DNA from: Roseomonas sp.
Lineage (GTDB): Bacteria; Pseudomonadota; Alphaproteobacteria; Acetobacterales; Acetobacteraceae
DNA length: 64,000 nucleotides
Assembly (NCBI GenBank): GCA_020249775.1
Contig: JADCFA010000023.1
Coordinates: forward strand, 269,425-333,424
Direction: 5' to 3'
Below the pieces are notes generated by a model, which saw only the letters and a program-made list of their open reading frames with translations, ran no database searches and was not told the DNA's origin. Every line of letters begins with the position of its first letter. Position 1 is the stretch's first letter. Of this stretch, positions 33,877 through 45,243 are shown in pieces. The position numbers and the translations under genes are program-made.

Positions 33877-35297
33877 TAACCGAGCAGCGCGGAGACCGCT
33901 TCCTGCGCCGCGCGCACCAAAGGTGCCGGCATCAGGAAGAATAGCGTGGTGAAAATACCGGAAATGGCCATCACCATTGTCAGCGTCTGCGGACGCGCAT
34001 CGAGCGGCGCCTGCACCTCATCAAAATACATCACCTTGACGACGCGCAGATAATAGAAGGCCGAAATGACGGAAGTGAGCACACCCACCACCGCCAGCGT
34101 CCAGAAGCCGCCCTGCACCGCAGCCAGAAAGACGTAGAGCTTCCCGAAGAAGCCCGCGAGCGGCGGAATGCCAGCCATGGAGAACATGAAAATCGTCATC
34201 CACATCGCCATGGCCGGATCGGTCTTGCCAAGCCCGGCCAGGTCTTCAATACGCGACACGGCCTTGCCCTGACGACGCATGGCGATCAGCACCGCAAAGG
34301 CGCCGAGGTTCATGGCAAGGTAGATTGCCATATAGACAGCCAAGCCATGCAGGCCCTCATCACTCGCGACCGCAAGGCCCATCAGCGCATAGCCGACATG
34401 GCCGATCGAGGAATAGGCCATCAGCCTTTTGATATCGCGCTGCCCAACCGCGGCGAGCGCGCCCAGCACCATGGAAGCGAGAGACACAAGGATGATCACC
34501 TGCTGCCATTGCGCGGCAAGATCCGCAAAAGGCCCGGCGAGCACGCGGGTGAGCAGGGCAATCGCCGCCACTTTCGGCGCGGCGGCGAAGAAGGCGGTGA
34601 CCGGTGTGGGGGCACCTTCATAGACATCGGGCGTCCACATATGGAAGGGCACGGCGGAAACCTTGAAGGCAAGGCCAGCGAGGATGAAGATCAACCCAAC
34701 CGTCAGCCCCTGGCTGCGGCCAGCGGGATCAAGCAGGGCAAGCGCAATACGCTCAAAACTTGTCGTGCCGGCAAAGCCATAAACCAACGACGCACCATAG
34801 AGGAAAAGGCCCGACGCCAAGGCGCCCAGCACGAAATATTTCAAGCCGGCTTCGGCGGATTGTTCATTATCCCGATGAAAGGCCGCAACCACGTAAAGAC
34901 TGAGCGAGAGCAATTCCAGGCCGATATAGACAGTCATGAAATCATTGGCGCTCAACATGATCAGCATGCCGAGTGTGGCGAATAGCAGCAGTACCGGATA
35001 TTCGAAGCGATCGAGCCCTTCGCGCGTGTTGAAATCCAGCGCCATCAGCATGCCAATGGCTGCCCCCAGCAGCACCAACAGCTTCATGAAGCGTGCAAAG
35101 CCATCGGAGATCACCTGACCGGCGAAGCCCGTGCCATCCGGCACGGTCAGCACCAGGGCCGCGGTCACCACCAAAGCGCCGATGGACGCCATGGTGCAGC
35201 CGAAGAACATATTCTGCCGCGGCAGCACACCAATCATCAGAATGGCAAGGCCGGCACAGGCCAGCACAATTTCGGGCAGGGCGAGCATCCAATTCAT
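33876..35297 (-). CDS. nuoN: NADH-quinone oxidoreductase subunit N
   Basis: A 473-residue antiporter-like membrane subunit of complex I, one of three proton-pumping modules (NuoL, M, N), with about 14 transmembrane helices. Lysines and prolines of the broken helices lie in KYFVLGALASGLFLYGASLV and VGQRDIKRLMAYSSIGHVGY. Start 35297 (MNWMLALPEIVLACAG) is used because it lies 4 bases after the nuoM stop. The in-frame ATG at 35375 would read inside nuoM. It is the last nuo gene before birA. Confidence 0.95.
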   Translation of the reverse strand: MNWMLALPEIVLACAGLAILMIGVLPRQNMFFGCTMASIGALVVTAALVLTVPDGTGFAGQVISDGFARFMKLLVLLGAAIGMLMALDFNTREGLDRFEYPVLLLFATLGMLIMLSANDFMTVYIGLELLSLSLYVVAAFHRDNEQSAEAGLKYFVLGALASGLFLYGASLVYGFAGTTSFERIALALLDPAGRSQGLTVGLIFILAGLAFKVSAVPFHMWTPDVYEGAPTPVTAFFAAAPKVAAIALLTRVLAGPFADLAAQWQQVIILVSLASMVLGALAAVGQRDIKRLMAYSSIGHVGYALMGLAVASDEGLHGLAVYMAIYLAMNLGAFAVLIAMRRQGKAVSRIEDLAGLGKTDPAMAMWMTIFMFSMAGIPPLAGFFGKLYVFLAAVQGGFWTLAVVGVLTSVISAFYYLRVVKVMYFDEVQAPLDARPQTLTMVMAISGIFTTLFFLMPAPLVRAAQEAVSALLG

Positions 35298-35301
35298 GAT
35301 C

Positions 35302-36813
35302 TTACAACCCCGCGAGCCGTGCCGCACCAAGCGCGGCGTGATGCCGTTCCACCAGCGCAGCGACTGAGGCTTCAAAGAAGGACAGGAAGCTTTGCGGATA
35401 AATCCCCATCCAGATTGTCAGAAGGATGAGCGGCGCAAATACCGCATATTCGCGCGGCGAAAGATCAAGCAGGCCGCGCAAATCATCGCGCGTGATGCGC
35501 CCGAAGACGACGCGGCGATAAAGATAGAGCATGTAAGCCGCGCCCAGGATCATGCCGAGTGCGGCGCCAAAGGCGACCCAGGGGTTCACCTTCCAGGCAC
35601 CCAAAATCACCAGCAATTCACCGGGGAAACCCGCAAGCCCAGGCAGCGCGACGGAAGCCATGGTGAACAGCATGAACACCAGCGCATAGGCCGGCATGAT
35701 CTTGGCGACCCCGCCATAGCGCGCGATTTCGCGCGAATGCACCCGGTCATATAAAACGCCCACGCAAAGGAATAGCGCGCTGGAAACCACGCCATGCGAG
35801 AGCATGGTGAATAAGGCGCCCGACAACCCCTGCTGCGTGAAGGTAAAAATGCCAAGCGTGACAATGCCCATATGCGCGACCGATGAATAGGCGATCAGCT
35901 TCTTCATATCTTCCTGCGCCAATGCCACCAGTGAGGTATAGACAATGGCGACAATGGAAAGCGCAAAAATCCAGGGCGCGAATTCCGCACTCGCGACCGG
36001 CAGCAAGGGCAGGCTGAAGCGCAGGAACCCGTAAGCGCCCATCTTCAGCAAGACGCCCGCCAGAATGACAGAGCCCGCCGTGGGTGCTTCCACATGCGCA
36101 TCCGGCAGCCAGGTATGCACTGGCCACATCGGCACCTTGACGGCGAAGGAGGCAAAGAAGGCCAGGAAAATCCAGGTTTGCAGCGATGGCGGAATGGTGA
36201 GCGTAAAGAGCTCCACGATGTCCGTCGTGCCGGCCTTGTACCAAAGCAGCAGAATGGCGAGCAGCATGAGGACGGAGCCAAGCAAGGTATATAAAAACAG
36301 CTTGAACGCCGCATAGACACGCCGCTGCCCGCCCCAAACGCCGATGATCAGGAACATCGGGATCAGCACGCCTTCGAAGAAGATATAGAAAACCACAAAA
36401 TCGAGCGCGCAGAACATGCCGACCATCATGGTCTCAAGGATCAGGAAGGCGATCATGTATTCGCGCACCCGGTTCTGCACCGCTTCCCAGGAAGACAGGA
36501 TGCAAATGGGTGTCAGCAGGGTCGAGAGCAGCACAAACAGCACCGAAATGCCATCTACGCCCATGTGATAGGTGACGCCAAAATCCGCGAGCCAATCAAG
36601 CCGTTCGACGAATTGGAACTCGGCTTCGTTCTTGTCGAAGCGGAACCACAGCACGAGCGACAGCATGAAGGTGATCAGGCTGGTCCAAAGCGCGGTCCAG
36701 CGTGCATTGCTGGCGACTGTCTGCTCGTCACCCCGCACGGCAAGGATGATTGCCACCCCCGCCAAGGGCAGGAAGGTCAGCAGGCTGAGCAAGGGGAAAC
36801 CGACACCCATCAT
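35302..36813 (-). CDS. nuoM: NADH-quinone oxidoreductase subunit M
   Basis: A 503-residue antiporter-like proton-pumping subunit with about 14 helices. It has HMGVDGISVLFVLLSTLLTP, WGGQRRVYAAFKLFLYTLLG with a conserved Lys, PVHTWLPDAHVEAPTAGSVI, and LAQEDMKKLIAYSSVAHMGI. The Glu of the central channel is in VGMFCALDFVVFYIFFEGVL. It begins two bases after nuoL stops, as in a continuous operon. Confidence 0.95.
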   Translation of the reverse strand: MMGVGFPLLSLLTFLPLAGVAIILAVRGDEQTVASNARWTALWTSLITFMLSLVLWFRFDKNEAEFQFVERLDWLADFGVTYHMGVDGISVLFVLLSTLLTPICILSSWEAVQNRVREYMIAFLILETMMVGMFCALDFVVFYIFFEGVLIPMFLIIGVWGGQRRVYAAFKLFLYTLLGSVLMLLAILLLWYKAGTTDIVELFTLTIPPSLQTWIFLAFFASFAVKVPMWPVHTWLPDAHVEAPTAGSVILAGVLLKMGAYGFLRFSLPLLPVASAEFAPWIFALSIVAIVYTSLVALAQEDMKKLIAYSSVAHMGIVTLGIFTFTQQGLSGALFTMLSHGVVSSALFLCVGVLYDRVHSREIARYGGVAKIMPAYALVFMLFTMASVALPGLAGFPGELLVILGAWKVNPWVAFGAALGMILGAAYMLYLYRRVVFGRITRDDLRGLLDLSPREYAVFAPLILLTIWMGIYPQSFLSFFEASVAALVERHHAALGAARLAGL

Positions 36814-36815
36814 CT

Positions 36816-38726
36816 TCAGCCCCCGAACAGCAGCAGAGAAACAAGCACAACAAGCCCCACAATCATGGTGAAGGCGTAACTCGCAACACGGCCGGTTTGC
36901 AGCGATACCGCCTGACGCGCTGCCCCCGCCACTGATGCGGCAAGGCCATTGGGCACACCATCAATGATGCGCACATCGCCGATCTTCCAAAAACCACGCG
37001 CGAGTGCACGTGCCGGGCGGACAAAGATTGCGTCATAAAGCTCATCAAAATACCATTTGTTGAGCAGGAAGCGATGCACGCCGGGCAGCGCATTCGCCAG
37101 CGTCGCCGGCAGATGGGGCACGAACATATACATCACGTAAGCGAGTGCGATGCCGCCAAGCCCGACAATGGTTGGCGCCAGCGGCACCCAGCCTGGCACT
37201 TCATGCACATGATGCATGATGTGATTATGCGGCGCATTGACGATGGCGCCGTTCCAGAATTCTTCCCAGTGATGGCCGATGAAGGAAGGCGCAAAGACCG
37301 CACCGGCAAACACCGCGCCCACCGCCAGCAACAGCAACGGCACCAGCATCACCGCCGGGCTTTCATGCACATGTTCCATGGTGTGGTGATCCGCCCGCGG
37401 CGCGCCATGGAAGGTCAGGATCAGCAGGCGCCAGGAATAGAAGGCAGTCAGGAAGGCCGCGAGCAAGCCGCAGATGAAGGCGTACATCCCAACGCCGGAA
37501 TGCGCCGCATAAGCCGCTTCCAGCACGAAATCCTTGGAATAATACCCAGCGAAATAGGGCACTCCCGCAAGCGCCAGAGAACCAATCCACATCACCGCAT
37601 AGGTCACCGGGATCTTCTTCCAGATACCACCCATTTTGCGAATATCCTGTTCTTCCGACATGGCGTGGATCACCGAACCGGCAGAAAGGAACAGCAGCGC
37701 CTTGAAGAAGGCATGGGTGAAAAGATGGAAAATCGCGCCCTGATAAGCACCAACCCCGGCCGCGAAGAACATATAGCCAAGCTGCGAACAGGTGGAATAG
37801 GCAATGATGCGCTTGATGTCGTTCTGCACGCAGCCAATGGTCGCGGCGAATAGCGCGGTTGAAGCGCCCACCACGGTCACGATGGCAAGTGCTGTCGGTG
37901 CATATTCAAAGACCGGCGACATGCGCGCCACCAGAAACACGCCAGTGGTCACCATGGTTGCGGCATGGATCAGCGCGGAAACGGGGGTCGGGCCTTCCAT
38001 CGCATCCGGCAACCAGGTGTGCAGGCCAAGCTGTGCGGACTTACCGCAGGCGCCGAGGAAGAGCAGGATGCAAATCACCTCATAGGCTGGCAGGCCGGCG
38101 AAGCGCGCATCCTTGTGTTGATCAATGGTGCCAAAAATTTCGCTGAATTCGATGGACCCAAACACCCAAAAGGTCAGGCAAAGCCCCAGCATGAAGAAAA
38201 GATCGCCCACGCGATTGACGATGAAGGCCTTCATCGCCGCGGCACAGGCGCTTTCCTTTTCATACCAATACCCAATCAGCAGATAGGAAGCGAGGCCAAC
38301 ACCTTCCCAGCCAAAGAACAGCTGCACCAGATTATCCGCTGTCACCAGCATCAACATCATGAAGGTAAACAGCGACAAATAGGCAAAGAAGCGCGGCGTG
38401 GTCGGGTCATGCGACATATAGCCGACGCTATAAAGATGGATCAGCGTGGAAATGCAGGTGACCATCGCCACCATCACCACACTCAGCGTGTCATAGCGCA
38501 GCGCCCAATCAAGCCCGAAGGACCCAACATCCAGGAAGCGCAGCAGCACCACGGTTTGCGGCGCATGGCCCAAGGCCACCTCAACAAAGGAAGCCACACC
38601 GCATATCGCGGCCAGCGCCATGCACAGCACAGTGACCCATTGCGAAGCCTTGTCGCCAATCCAGCGACCAAAGAAACCCGCAATGGTCGCACCCAGCAGC
38701 GGGAAGAAAACGGCGCCGACAAACAT
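36816..38726 (-). CDS. nuoL: NADH-quinone oxidoreductase subunit L
   Basis: A 636-residue proton-pumping subunit, the most distal antiporter-like module of complex I. It has about 16 helices including the long lateral helix at the C-terminus. RYDTLSVVMVAMVTCISTLI, YWYEKESACAAAMKAFIVNR, LGLHTWLPDAMEGPTPVSAL and CVQNDIKRIIAYSTCSQLGY are visible. A His-rich loop near residue 450 (HTMEHVHESP) is a modest extra. Four bases separate it from nuoK. Confidence 0.95.
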   Translation of the reverse strand: MFVGAVFFPLLGATIAGFFGRWIGDKASQWVTVLCMALAAICGVASFVEVALGHAPQTVVLLRFLDVGSFGLDWALRYDTLSVVMVAMVTCISTLIHLYSVGYMSHDPTTPRFFAYLSLFTFMMLMLVTADNLVQLFFGWEGVGLASYLLIGYWYEKESACAAAMKAFIVNRVGDLFFMLGLCLTFWVFGSIEFSEIFGTIDQHKDARFAGLPAYEVICILLFLGACGKSAQLGLHTWLPDAMEGPTPVSALIHAATMVTTGVFLVARMSPVFEYAPTALAIVTVVGASTALFAATIGCVQNDIKRIIAYSTCSQLGYMFFAAGVGAYQGAIFHLFTHAFFKALLFLSAGSVIHAMSEEQDIRKMGGIWKKIPVTYAVMWIGSLALAGVPYFAGYYSKDFVLEAAYAAHSGVGMYAFICGLLAAFLTAFYSWRLLILTFHGAPRADHHTMEHVHESPAVMLVPLLLLAVGAVFAGAVFAPSFIGHHWEEFWNGAIVNAPHNHIMHHVHEVPGWVPLAPTIVGLGGIALAYVMYMFVPHLPATLANALPGVHRFLLNKWYFDELYDAIFVRPARALARGFWKIGDVRIIDGVPNGLAASVAGAARQAVSLQTGRVASYAFTMIVGLVVLVSLLLFGG

Positions 38727-38730
38727 CGCG

Positions 38731-39039
38731 CTAACCCTTCAGGGTCGAGATATCCTCGACCTCGATCGAACCGCGGTTGCGGAAGTAAACAACAAGAATG
38801 GCAAGGCCAATGGCGGCTTCAGCCGCTGCCACGGTCAGGATGAACATGGTGAAGACCTGGCCCGCCAGATCATTCAAATGGGCCGAAAACGCCACCAGGT
38901 TCAGATTGACCGAAAGCAGGATCAATTCCACCGACATCAGAATGACAATGACATTCTTGCGGTTCAGAAAAATCCCGAAAATACCAAGGACGAACAGGAT
39001 AGCCGCCACGGTCAGGAAATGGGACAGGCCGATGGTCAT
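38731..39039 (-). CDS. nuoK: NADH-quinone oxidoreductase subunit K
   Basis: A 102-residue, three-helix subunit, the usual family length. Glutamates for proton transfer lie in [20 protein letters not shown] and [14 protein letters not shown]. The start at 39039 (MTIGLSHFL) matches the family; the longer in-frame start at 39159 runs through the nuoJ end. It is separated from nuoJ by one base. Confidence 0.95.
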   Translation of the reverse strand: MTIGLSHFLTVAAILFVLGIFGIFLNRKNVIVILMSVELILLSVNLNLVAFSAHLNDLAGQVFTMFILTVAAAEAAIGLAILVVYFRNRGSIEVEDISTLKG

Positions 39040-39040
39040 G

Positions 39041-39730
39041 TCAGTGATGCCCCCCATGGCCGTGGTGATGCTCAATGGGCTTGGGTGCGGCTTCCTCAGG
39101 CAATGGCGGACGACGAATGCCAAGCTGCTTAAGCCCCGCACCAGTCGGCACCGATACATTCGTCACAGACCCGGCACGCGCGATCTGTTCAGCGATATTC
39201 TGCCGCTTGGAATTCGGCTTATCGCGCAGCGTCAGCACAATGGCGCCAATCATCGCGACCAGCAGGATCAGGCCGCAGCCCTGAAAGAGATAGATGTAAT
39301 CCGTATAGAAAATACGCCCAAGCGCTTCCGCATTCGCAACATCCGCCGGCGTTTCATTGAGCCGTAGCGCCATGGCCCCCGGTGCCGCGCGCCAGCCAAT
39401 CATCACCATGACCAATTGCACCAGCAGCACCAGGCCAATCAGCGCGCCGACTGGTGCATAACGCTGAAAGCCCTCACGCAGCCGCGCGAAATCAATATCC
39501 AGCATCATGACCACAAACAGGAACAGCACCGCGACCGCGCCGACATAGACAATAACCAAAATCATGGCGAGGAATTCAGCGCCGGCCAGCAGGAACAACC
39601 CAGCCGCATTGAAGAAGGCCAGGATCAGGAACAGCACGCTGTGCACCGGGTTCCGGCTGGTCACCACCATCACGGCGGAACCGATCAGCACCGCGGCGAA
39701 GGCGTAAAAGGCAAGAGCGGCAATCATCAA
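39041..39730 (-). CDS. nuoJ: NADH-quinone oxidoreductase subunit J, with His-rich tail
   Basis: A 229-residue membrane subunit with five helices. The conserved pi-bulge region lies in [20 protein letters not shown]. After the fifth helix comes an unusual soluble tail of about 55 residues ending HHHGHGGHH, absent in E. coli NuoJ (184 residues). That tail might bind metal ions, but it is untested. Two adjacent ATGs (39730, 39727) are both possible starts. nuoI stops 12 bases upstream. Confidence 0.94.
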   Translation of the reverse strand: MMIAALAFYAFAAVLIGSAVMVVTSRNPVHSVLFLILAFFNAAGLFLLAGAEFLAMILVIVYVGAVAVLFLFVVMMLDIDFARLREGFQRYAPVGALIGLVLLVQLVMVMIGWRAAPGAMALRLNETPADVANAEALGRIFYTDYIYLFQGCGLILLVAMIGAIVLTLRDKPNSKRQNIAEQIARAGSVTNVSVPTGAGLKQLGIRRPPLPEEAAPKPIEHHHGHGGHH

Positions 39731-39742
39731 ACGCCCCTTCCC

Positions 39743-40231
39743 TTACCGATACGGCGCATCGAGGCGTAGCCTCTCAGCCAGCATGGGTTCCCAACGATCG
39801 CCATTATCGAGCAGCTTTTCCTTGGTGTAGATGAGTTCTTCCCGCCGCTCGACCGCGAATTCCATATTCGGCCCTTCGACAATGGCATCTACCGGGCAGG
39901 CTTCTTCGCAAAGCCCGCAATAGATGCATTTAGTCATGTCAATGTCGTAGCGCGTGGTGCGGCGGCTCCCATCTTCGCGGGGTTCGGCTTCAATGGTGAT
40001 GGCCTGGGCGGGGCAGACAGCTTCACACAGCTTGCAGGCGATGCAGCGTTCTTCGCCATTCGGATAGCGGCGGAGCGCATGTTCACCCTTGAAGCGTGGC
40101 CCAAGCGGCCCGCGTTCATAGGGGTAGTTCAGCGTCACCTTCTTCTTGAAGAAATACTTCAAGGTGAGCGCCATGCCGGAGACGATTTCCGTGAGCAGCA
40201 GGCTACGGGCGACGCGATCGAGAGAAGCCAT
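39743..40231 (-). CDS. nuoI: NADH-quinone oxidoreductase subunit I
   Basis: A 162-residue peripheral subunit with two 4Fe-4S clusters (N6a, N6b). The cluster motifs are [16 protein letters not shown] and [16 protein letters not shown]. An N-terminal helix anchors it to the membrane arm. It carries electrons toward N2 in NuoB. Family length and both cysteine sets are complete. It lies 13 bases from nuoH. Confidence 0.96.
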   Translation of the reverse strand: MASLDRVARSLLLTEIVSGMALTLKYFFKKKVTLNYPYERGPLGPRFKGEHALRRYPNGEERCIACKLCEAVCPAQAITIEAEPREDGSRRTTRYDIDMTKCIYCGLCEEACPVDAIVEGPNMEFAVERREELIYTKEKLLDNGDRWEPMLAERLRLDAPYR

Positions 40232-40244
40232 GTTCAGCGCCCTA

Positions 40245-41255
40245 TCAAGCCGGCAGCCAGCCGGTGAGTTTCAGAACGGCGGCGGTAATCACCAGCCAGA
40301 TCAGGCTGAAGGGCAGAAACACCTTCCAGCCAAGCCGCATCAACTGGTCATAGCGATAGCGCGGGAAGGTCGCGCGCACCCAGATAAAGACGAACAGCAG
40401 GAAGCAGACCTTCAGCACGAACCAAATGGGGCCAGGGATCCAGGTAAAGGGTTCAATCGCCAGCGGCGGATACCAGCCACCCAGGAACAGGATCGTCGTC
40501 AGCGACGCCATCAGGATCATATTCGCGTATTCGCCAAGGAAGAATAACGCAAAGGACATGCTGCTGTATTCAACGAAGAAGCCCGCCACCAATTCGCTTT
40601 CGCCTTCCGGTAAGTCAAACGGCGCGCGATTGGTCTCGGCCAGGGTCGAGATGAAGAAAATAACGAACATCGGGAAGAGCGGAATGAAGAACCAAAGATT
40701 CTCCTGCGCCTTCACAATGGCGTTCAGATTGAGCGAGCCCACGCACAGCAGCACGGTCACAATCACAAAACCCATGCTGACTTCGTAGGACACCATCTGC
40801 GCAGCGGAACGCAGCGCGCCGAGGAAGGCATATTTCGAATTGGAAGCCCAACCCGCGATGATGATGCCGTAAACACCCAGCGATGAAATGGCGAAAAGAT
40901 AGAGAATGCCGACATTGATATCGGCAATCGCCCAGCCATCATTCACTGGGATCACCGCCCAGGCCAGCATGGCCAGCATGAAGGTCAGCATCGGCGCAAA
41001 CAGGAACAGGAGCTTATTCGCCCCTGTCGGCACAATGGTTTCCTTGAGCAGCATCTTGAGCGCATCGGCAAAGGGCTGCAGCAAACCAAACGGACCAACG
41101 ACATTGGGGCCACGACGCATTTGCATCGCCGCCAGCACCTTGCGTTCAGCAAGCGTCAGGAAGGCAACCATCACAAGCAGCGGCACCAGCAGCGCCAAGG
41201 CTTTCGCAACCGTCAGCGCCAAAACACCAATGGGGGAAGCCAGGAATTCGCTCAT
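40245..41255 (-). CDS. nuoH: NADH-quinone oxidoreductase subunit H
   Basis: A 336-residue, eight-helix subunit that forms the quinone chamber with NuoB and Nuo[41 protein letters not shown] and [11 protein letters not shown] are the family landmarks, including the charged loop lining the quinone site. The start at 41255 ([10 protein letters not shown]) is five bases after nuoG stops. The longer start at 41318 overlaps nuoG. Confidence 0.95.
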   Translation of the reverse strand: MSEFLASPIGVLALTVAKALALLVPLLVMVAFLTLAERKVLAAMQMRRGPNVVGPFGLLQPFADALKMLLKETIVPTGANKLLFLFAPMLTFMLAMLAWAVIPVNDGWAIADINVGILYLFAISSLGVYGIIIAGWASNSKYAFLGALRSAAQMVSYEVSMGFVIVTVLLCVGSLNLNAIVKAQENLWFFIPLFPMFVIFFISTLAETNRAPFDLPEGESELVAGFFVEYSSMSFALFFLGEYANMILMASLTTILFLGGWYPPLAIEPFTWIPGPIWFVLKVCFLLFVFIWVRATFPRYRYDQLMRLGWKVFLPFSLIWLVITAAVLKLTGWLPA

Positions 41256-41259
41256 CGCC

Positions 41260-43317
41260 CTACTCCGCCGCCAAAGCCTGCTGCGGCCCATAGACCGCGG
41301 CGCATTCCGCCATGACATCCGATGCGCGGCTGATCACATCGGCGCGGTGATAATCCGTGATAGGCAGGCGGAAGGGCGCTGCATCCATCGCCATAGCCGT
41401 TTGCGGGCCGGCCATATCAGCGCAGCCTGAAGCCGCCACTTCGCCAATCCGCGCAAAGACCGGACTGACACTCGCCATCCGTGCACGCAAAGCATCCAGA
41501 TCATTATAGGCCAGCGTCTTGCCAACACCTTCGCTGAAGGCGCGGATGATGCGCCAATCCTCTCGCGCTTCGCCTGGTGGGTGAATGGCGCGATAGCTGC
41601 GTTGCGCGCGGCCTTCGGTATTCACCCAGGTCGCGTCCTTTTCCGTATAGGCCGCACCTGGCAGCAGCACATCGGCGCGCGCCGCCATCGCATCACCATG
41701 ATGGCCCTGATAGATCACGAAAGTGCTGGCAGGGATCCGCGCCGGATCAAACCCATCCGCATTCAGCAGCCACAGCGCATCCACGCCACCGCCGAGCATT
41801 GCGGCAAGGTCCTTGCCCCCCTGCCCCGGCAGGAAGCCAAGTTCCAAGGCGCCAAGCTGACCACCGAAGTGATGCAGCAGATTGAAGCCATGCCAATCGG
41901 GCTTCAGCATGCCGGTCTCGGCCGCCAAACGCCATGCTGCCGCCAGAACCGCCGCACCATCAGCGCGCGCAATCGCACCACGCCCCAGGATCAGCATGGG
42001 CTTTTGCGCTGCCTTCAGCGTCGCGGCGAAAGGATGCGATCCTTCCAGCAAAGCCGAAAGCGCCGCCTGCCCTTCGCCCACATGCAGGGCGCTATAGGTC
42101 AGATCAATCCCCGCCGGACCGATCACGCCAACAGGGAAACGCCCCTGCGCCCAGCGCTTGCGAATACGCGCATTCAACACCGGCGCTTCCTTGCGCGGAT
42201 CAGCGCCGATGATCAGCAGCGCATCGGCTTCTTCAATGCCAGCAATGGTCGTGTTGAAGCGATAGAAATCAGCGCGGCTGCCATCAATCGCCGCGCCATC
42301 TTCTCGGCAATCCAGATTGGCGCTGCCATAGGCCGCCATCAGATCCTTGAGCGCCAACACGCTTTCCGCATCCGCAAGCGAACCCGCCACTGCGCCAATT
42401 CGGTCAGCCGATGTCTTCGACAATTTCTCCGCGATCACGCCAAAGGCTTCCGCCCAGCTTGCCGCAACCATGCGGCCTTCCTTGCGGAGCCAAGGCCGAT
42501 CCAGCCGACGGCGCTTCAGCCCATCAAAGGAAAAGCGGCCGCGATCGGCCATCCATTCCTCATTCACCGCTTCATTGATGCGCGGCAGAATGCGCAGCAC
42601 TTCGGGGCCGCGCGTATCAATGCGGATATTCGCCCCCACGGCATCCAGCACATCAATGCCATCCGTCTTGCGCAATTCCCAAGGCCGCGAAACGAAAGCA
42701 TAAGGCCGGCTGGTCAGCGCACCGACCGGGCAGATATCAATCAGATTGCCGGAAAGCTCAGAGGTCAGCGCCTTTTCCACATAGGTGCCGATTTCCATAT
42801 TCTCGCCGCGATTGGTGCCGCCCAATTCCGGCGTGCCGGCAACCTCGGCGGCAAAGCGCACGCAGCGCGTGCATTGAATGCAGCGCGTCATCACGGTTTT
42901 GATGAGCGGGCCGATATTCTTATCCTTCACCGCCCGCTTCGCTTCGCCATAACGTGACTTGTCATGACCATACGCATAGGCCTGGTCCTGCAAGTCACAC
43001 TCACCACCCTGGTCGCAAATCGGGCAATCCAGCGGATGATTGATCAGCAGAAATTCCATCACGCCGCGCCGCGCATTACGCACCACCGGGGTATCGGTGA
43101 AAACCTTCATGCCATCCATCACCGGATAGGCACAGGAAGCGACCGGCTTTGGCGCCTTTTCCACTTCCACCAGGCACATACGGCAATTGCCGGCAACACT
43201 CAGGCGTTCATGATAGCAAAAGCGCGGGATTTCCTTGCCCGCCGCTTCGCAGGCTTGCAGCACGGAAGACCCATTGGGGACTTCCACTTCAATGCCATCA
43301 ACCGTGACCTTCGCCAT
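41260..43317 (-). CDS. nuoG: NADH-quinone oxidoreductase subunit G
   Basis: A 685-residue iron-sulfur subunit. The 2Fe-2S ferredoxin-like part has [20 protein letters not shown] and CAYPVMDGM. The His/Cys site is [20 protein letters not shown]. 4Fe-4S cysteines lie in [19 protein letters not shown] and [17 protein letters not shown]. The molybdopterin-oxidoreductase-like remainder has lost cofactor binding, as usual. It lacks the extra N7 cluster seen in E. coli. It is five bases from nuoF. Confidence 0.95.
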   Translation of the reverse strand: MAKVTVDGIEVEVPNGSSVLQACEAAGKEIPRFCYHERLSVAGNCRMCLVEVEKAPKPVASCAYPVMDGMKVFTDTPVVRNARRGVMEFLLINHPLDCPICDQGGECDLQDQAYAYGHDKSRYGEAKRAVKDKNIGPLIKTVMTRCIQCTRCVRFAAEVAGTPELGGTNRGENMEIGTYVEKALTSELSGNLIDICPVGALTSRPYAFVSRPWELRKTDGIDVLDAVGANIRIDTRGPEVLRILPRINEAVNEEWMADRGRFSFDGLKRRRLDRPWLRKEGRMVAASWAEAFGVIAEKLSKTSADRIGAVAGSLADAESVLALKDLMAAYGSANLDCREDGAAIDGSRADFYRFNTTIAGIEEADALLIIGADPRKEAPVLNARIRKRWAQGRFPVGVIGPAGIDLTYSALHVGEGQAALSALLEGSHPFAATLKAAQKPMLILGRGAIARADGAAVLAAAWRLAAETGMLKPDWHGFNLLHHFGGQLGALELGFLPGQGGKDLAAMLGGGVDALWLLNADGFDPARIPASTFVIYQGHHGDAMAARADVLLPGAAYTEKDATWVNTEGRAQRSYRAIHPPGEAREDWRIIRAFSEGVGKTLAYNDLDALRARMASVSPVFARIGEVAASGCADMAGPQTAMAMDAAPFRLPITDYHRADVISRASDVMAECAAVYGPQQALAAE

Positions 43318-43322
43318 GGCGC

Positions 43323-44621
43323 TTACTCCGCCGCCTGAGGCAGCGCGTGGCGCCGCTTGTATTCACGAATGCGCTCTTCCATCAGCGGGCGGAAATGCCG
43401 GATCAGCCCCTGCACAGGCCACACACCACCATCGGCAAGCGCGCAAATCGTATGACCTTCAATGCGGCGCGTAACGTTTTCCAATACGTCAATTTCCTCA
43501 ATCTCCGCATTGCCTTCCACCATGCGGTCCATCATGCGCTTCTGCCAGCCCATGCCTTCACGGCAGGGCGTGCATTGGCCGCAGCTTTCATGCTTGTAGA
43601 AGGCCGCGAGCCGCGCAATCGCCTTGATTACATCGGTGGACTTATCCATCACAATCACGCCCGCCGTTCCAAGGCCGGAACGGTGTTCGCGCAGCGCATC
43701 AAAATCCATCAGCACATCATCGCAGATGTGCTTCGGCAGTAGCGGCGTGGAAGACCCGCCGGGGATGACACACAGCAAATTATCCCAACCACCGCGCACC
43801 CCGCCGGCATAGCGTTCAATCAGCTCCCGCATCGGGATGCTCATTTCCGCTTCCACATTGCAGGGATTGTTCACATGGCCCTGGATGCAGAAGATCTTCG
43901 TGCCCGAATTTTTCGGCCGCCCGAAGGAGGCAAACCATTCCGGCCCACGCCGCAAAATCTCAGGCACCACGGCGATGGTTTCAACATTATTCACCGTGGT
44001 CGGGCAGCCATAAAGCCCAACCGCCGCCGGGAAAGGCGGCTTCAGCCGCGGCATGCCCTTTTTGCCTTCCAGGCTTTCGATCAGCGCGGTTTCCTCACCG
44101 CAGATATAGGCGCCCGCGCCGCGATGCACGTAAAGATCGAAATCCCAGCCGGAGCCCGCGGCATTCCGCCCTAGCAGGCCGGCGTCATACGCTTCCTGAA
44201 TAGCGGCTTCCAGCACCACGCTTTCATTGTAGTATTCGCCGCGAATATAGATGTAGCCAGCATGCGCACCCATCGCGAAGCCGGCGATCAGGCAGCCTTC
44301 GATCAGCGTATGCGGATCGTGGCGGATGATGTCGCGATCCTTGCAGGTGCCCGGTTCCGATTCATCAGCATTCACCACCAGATAGGAAGGCCGGCCATCC
44401 GATTGCTTCGGCATGAAGGACCATTTCATGCCGGTCGGGAAACCCGCACCACCACGGCCACGAAGCCCTGAATTCTTCACTTCTTCAATGACGGTATCAC
44501 GTCCGCGCGCAATGATGGCCGCAGTGCCATCCCAATTCCCGCGCATGCGCGCCGCTGCCAGATTCCAGGGCTGACGGCCATAGAGGTTCTGGAAAATCCG
44601 GTCCTTGTCCGAAAGGGCCAT
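43323..44621 (-). CDS. nuoF: NADH-quinone oxidoreductase subunit F
   Basis: A 432-residue subunit with the NADH and FMN sites and one 4Fe-4S cluster (N3). The NADH/FMN-binding glycine stretches are [18 protein letters not shown] and [18 protein letters not shown]. Cluster ligands are in [15 protein letters not shown] and the later HTICALAD. All are intact. It takes hydride from NADH and passes electrons one by one to the cluster chain in NuoE and NuoG. It is one base from nuoE. Confidence 0.96.
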   Translation of the reverse strand: MALSDKDRIFQNLYGRQPWNLAAARMRGNWDGTAAIIARGRDTVIEEVKNSGLRGRGGAGFPTGMKWSFMPKQSDGRPSYLVVNADESEPGTCKDRDIIRHDPHTLIEGCLIAGFAMGAHAGYIYIRGEYYNESVVLEAAIQEAYDAGLLGRNAAGSGWDFDLYVHRGAGAYICGEETALIESLEGKKGMPRLKPPFPAAVGLYGCPTTVNNVETIAVVPEILRRGPEWFASFGRPKNSGTKIFCIQGHVNNPCNVEAEMSIPMRELIERYAGGVRGGWDNLLCVIPGGSSTPLLPKHICDDVLMDFDALREHRSGLGTAGVIVMDKSTDVIKAIARLAAFYKHESCGQCTPCREGMGWQKRMMDRMVEGNAEIEEIDVLENVTRRIEGHTICALADGGVWPVQGLIRHFRPLMEERIREYKRRHALPQAAE

Positions 44622-44622
44622 C

Positions 44623-45243
44623 TTATTCCTCTCCCCGCCCGGTCAAAACGGTTTGCTCGCCAGCCGGCGCGCTGGCCATGCGGCCAATGGCGCTACCCGG
44701 CTTCGGTCTTTCGCCGCGCTTGAAGGCTTCAAGCAGCTTCACCGTGCTCTCGTAATTCAGGTCTTCGTAGTAATCATCGTCAATCTGCAGAATGGGCGCA
44801 TTCACGCAGGCGCCGAGGCATTCCACTTCCGTCAGCGTGAACAGCCCATCCGCACTGGTATCGCCAACGCCCTTCAGGCCGCCCGCATCCTTGCAGGCGC
44901 GCAGCACATCATCCGAACCGCGCAGCATGCAGGGCGTGGTGCCGCAAAGCTGCAAATGATGCCGCCCAATCGGCTTCATGTTGAACATGAAATAGAAGGT
45001 CGCGACTTCATAAACGCGGATCGGCGGCATCGAAAGCCGTTCAGCAATCACATCCATCGCCACCCGCGGCACCCAGGCGCTGCCGGTCAACCGCCCCATC
45101 TGGCGCTGCGCGACATAAAGCAGCGAAATCACCGCGCTGGCCTGCTTGCCTTCCGGATAGCGCTTCAGAATGGTCGCAATCTTCGCCTCGCTTTCGGCAT
45201 CAAAAGCGAAGCTGTCTGGTTCCTTGTGGGCTGGCGCGCTCAC
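44623..45243 (-). CDS. nuoE: NADH-quinone oxidoreductase subunit E
   Basis: A 206-residue thioredoxin-fold subunit with the 2Fe-2S cluster N1a. The ligands lie in [13 protein letters not shown] and in [12 protein letters not shown]. Helical N-terminal sequences include [20 protein letters not shown]. The last 25 residues are Pro/Arg-rich and divergent. Its ATG overlaps the nuoD stop by four bases, so the two are co-translated. Confidence 0.96.
   Translation of the reverse strand: MSAPAHKEPDSFAFDAESEAKIATILKRYPEGKQASAVISLLYVAQRQMGRLTGSAWVPRVAMDVIAERLSMPPIRVYEVATFYFMFNMKPIGRHHLQLCGTTPCMLRGSDDVLRACKDAGGLKGVGDTSADGLFTLTEVECLGACVNAPILQIDDDYYEDLNYESTVKLLEAFKRGERPKPGSAIGRMASAPAGEQTVLTGRGEE

Noticed and set aside
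41581..42957. 458-residue plus-strand ORF
   Set aside because: Fully antisense to nuoG and without recognisable motifs.
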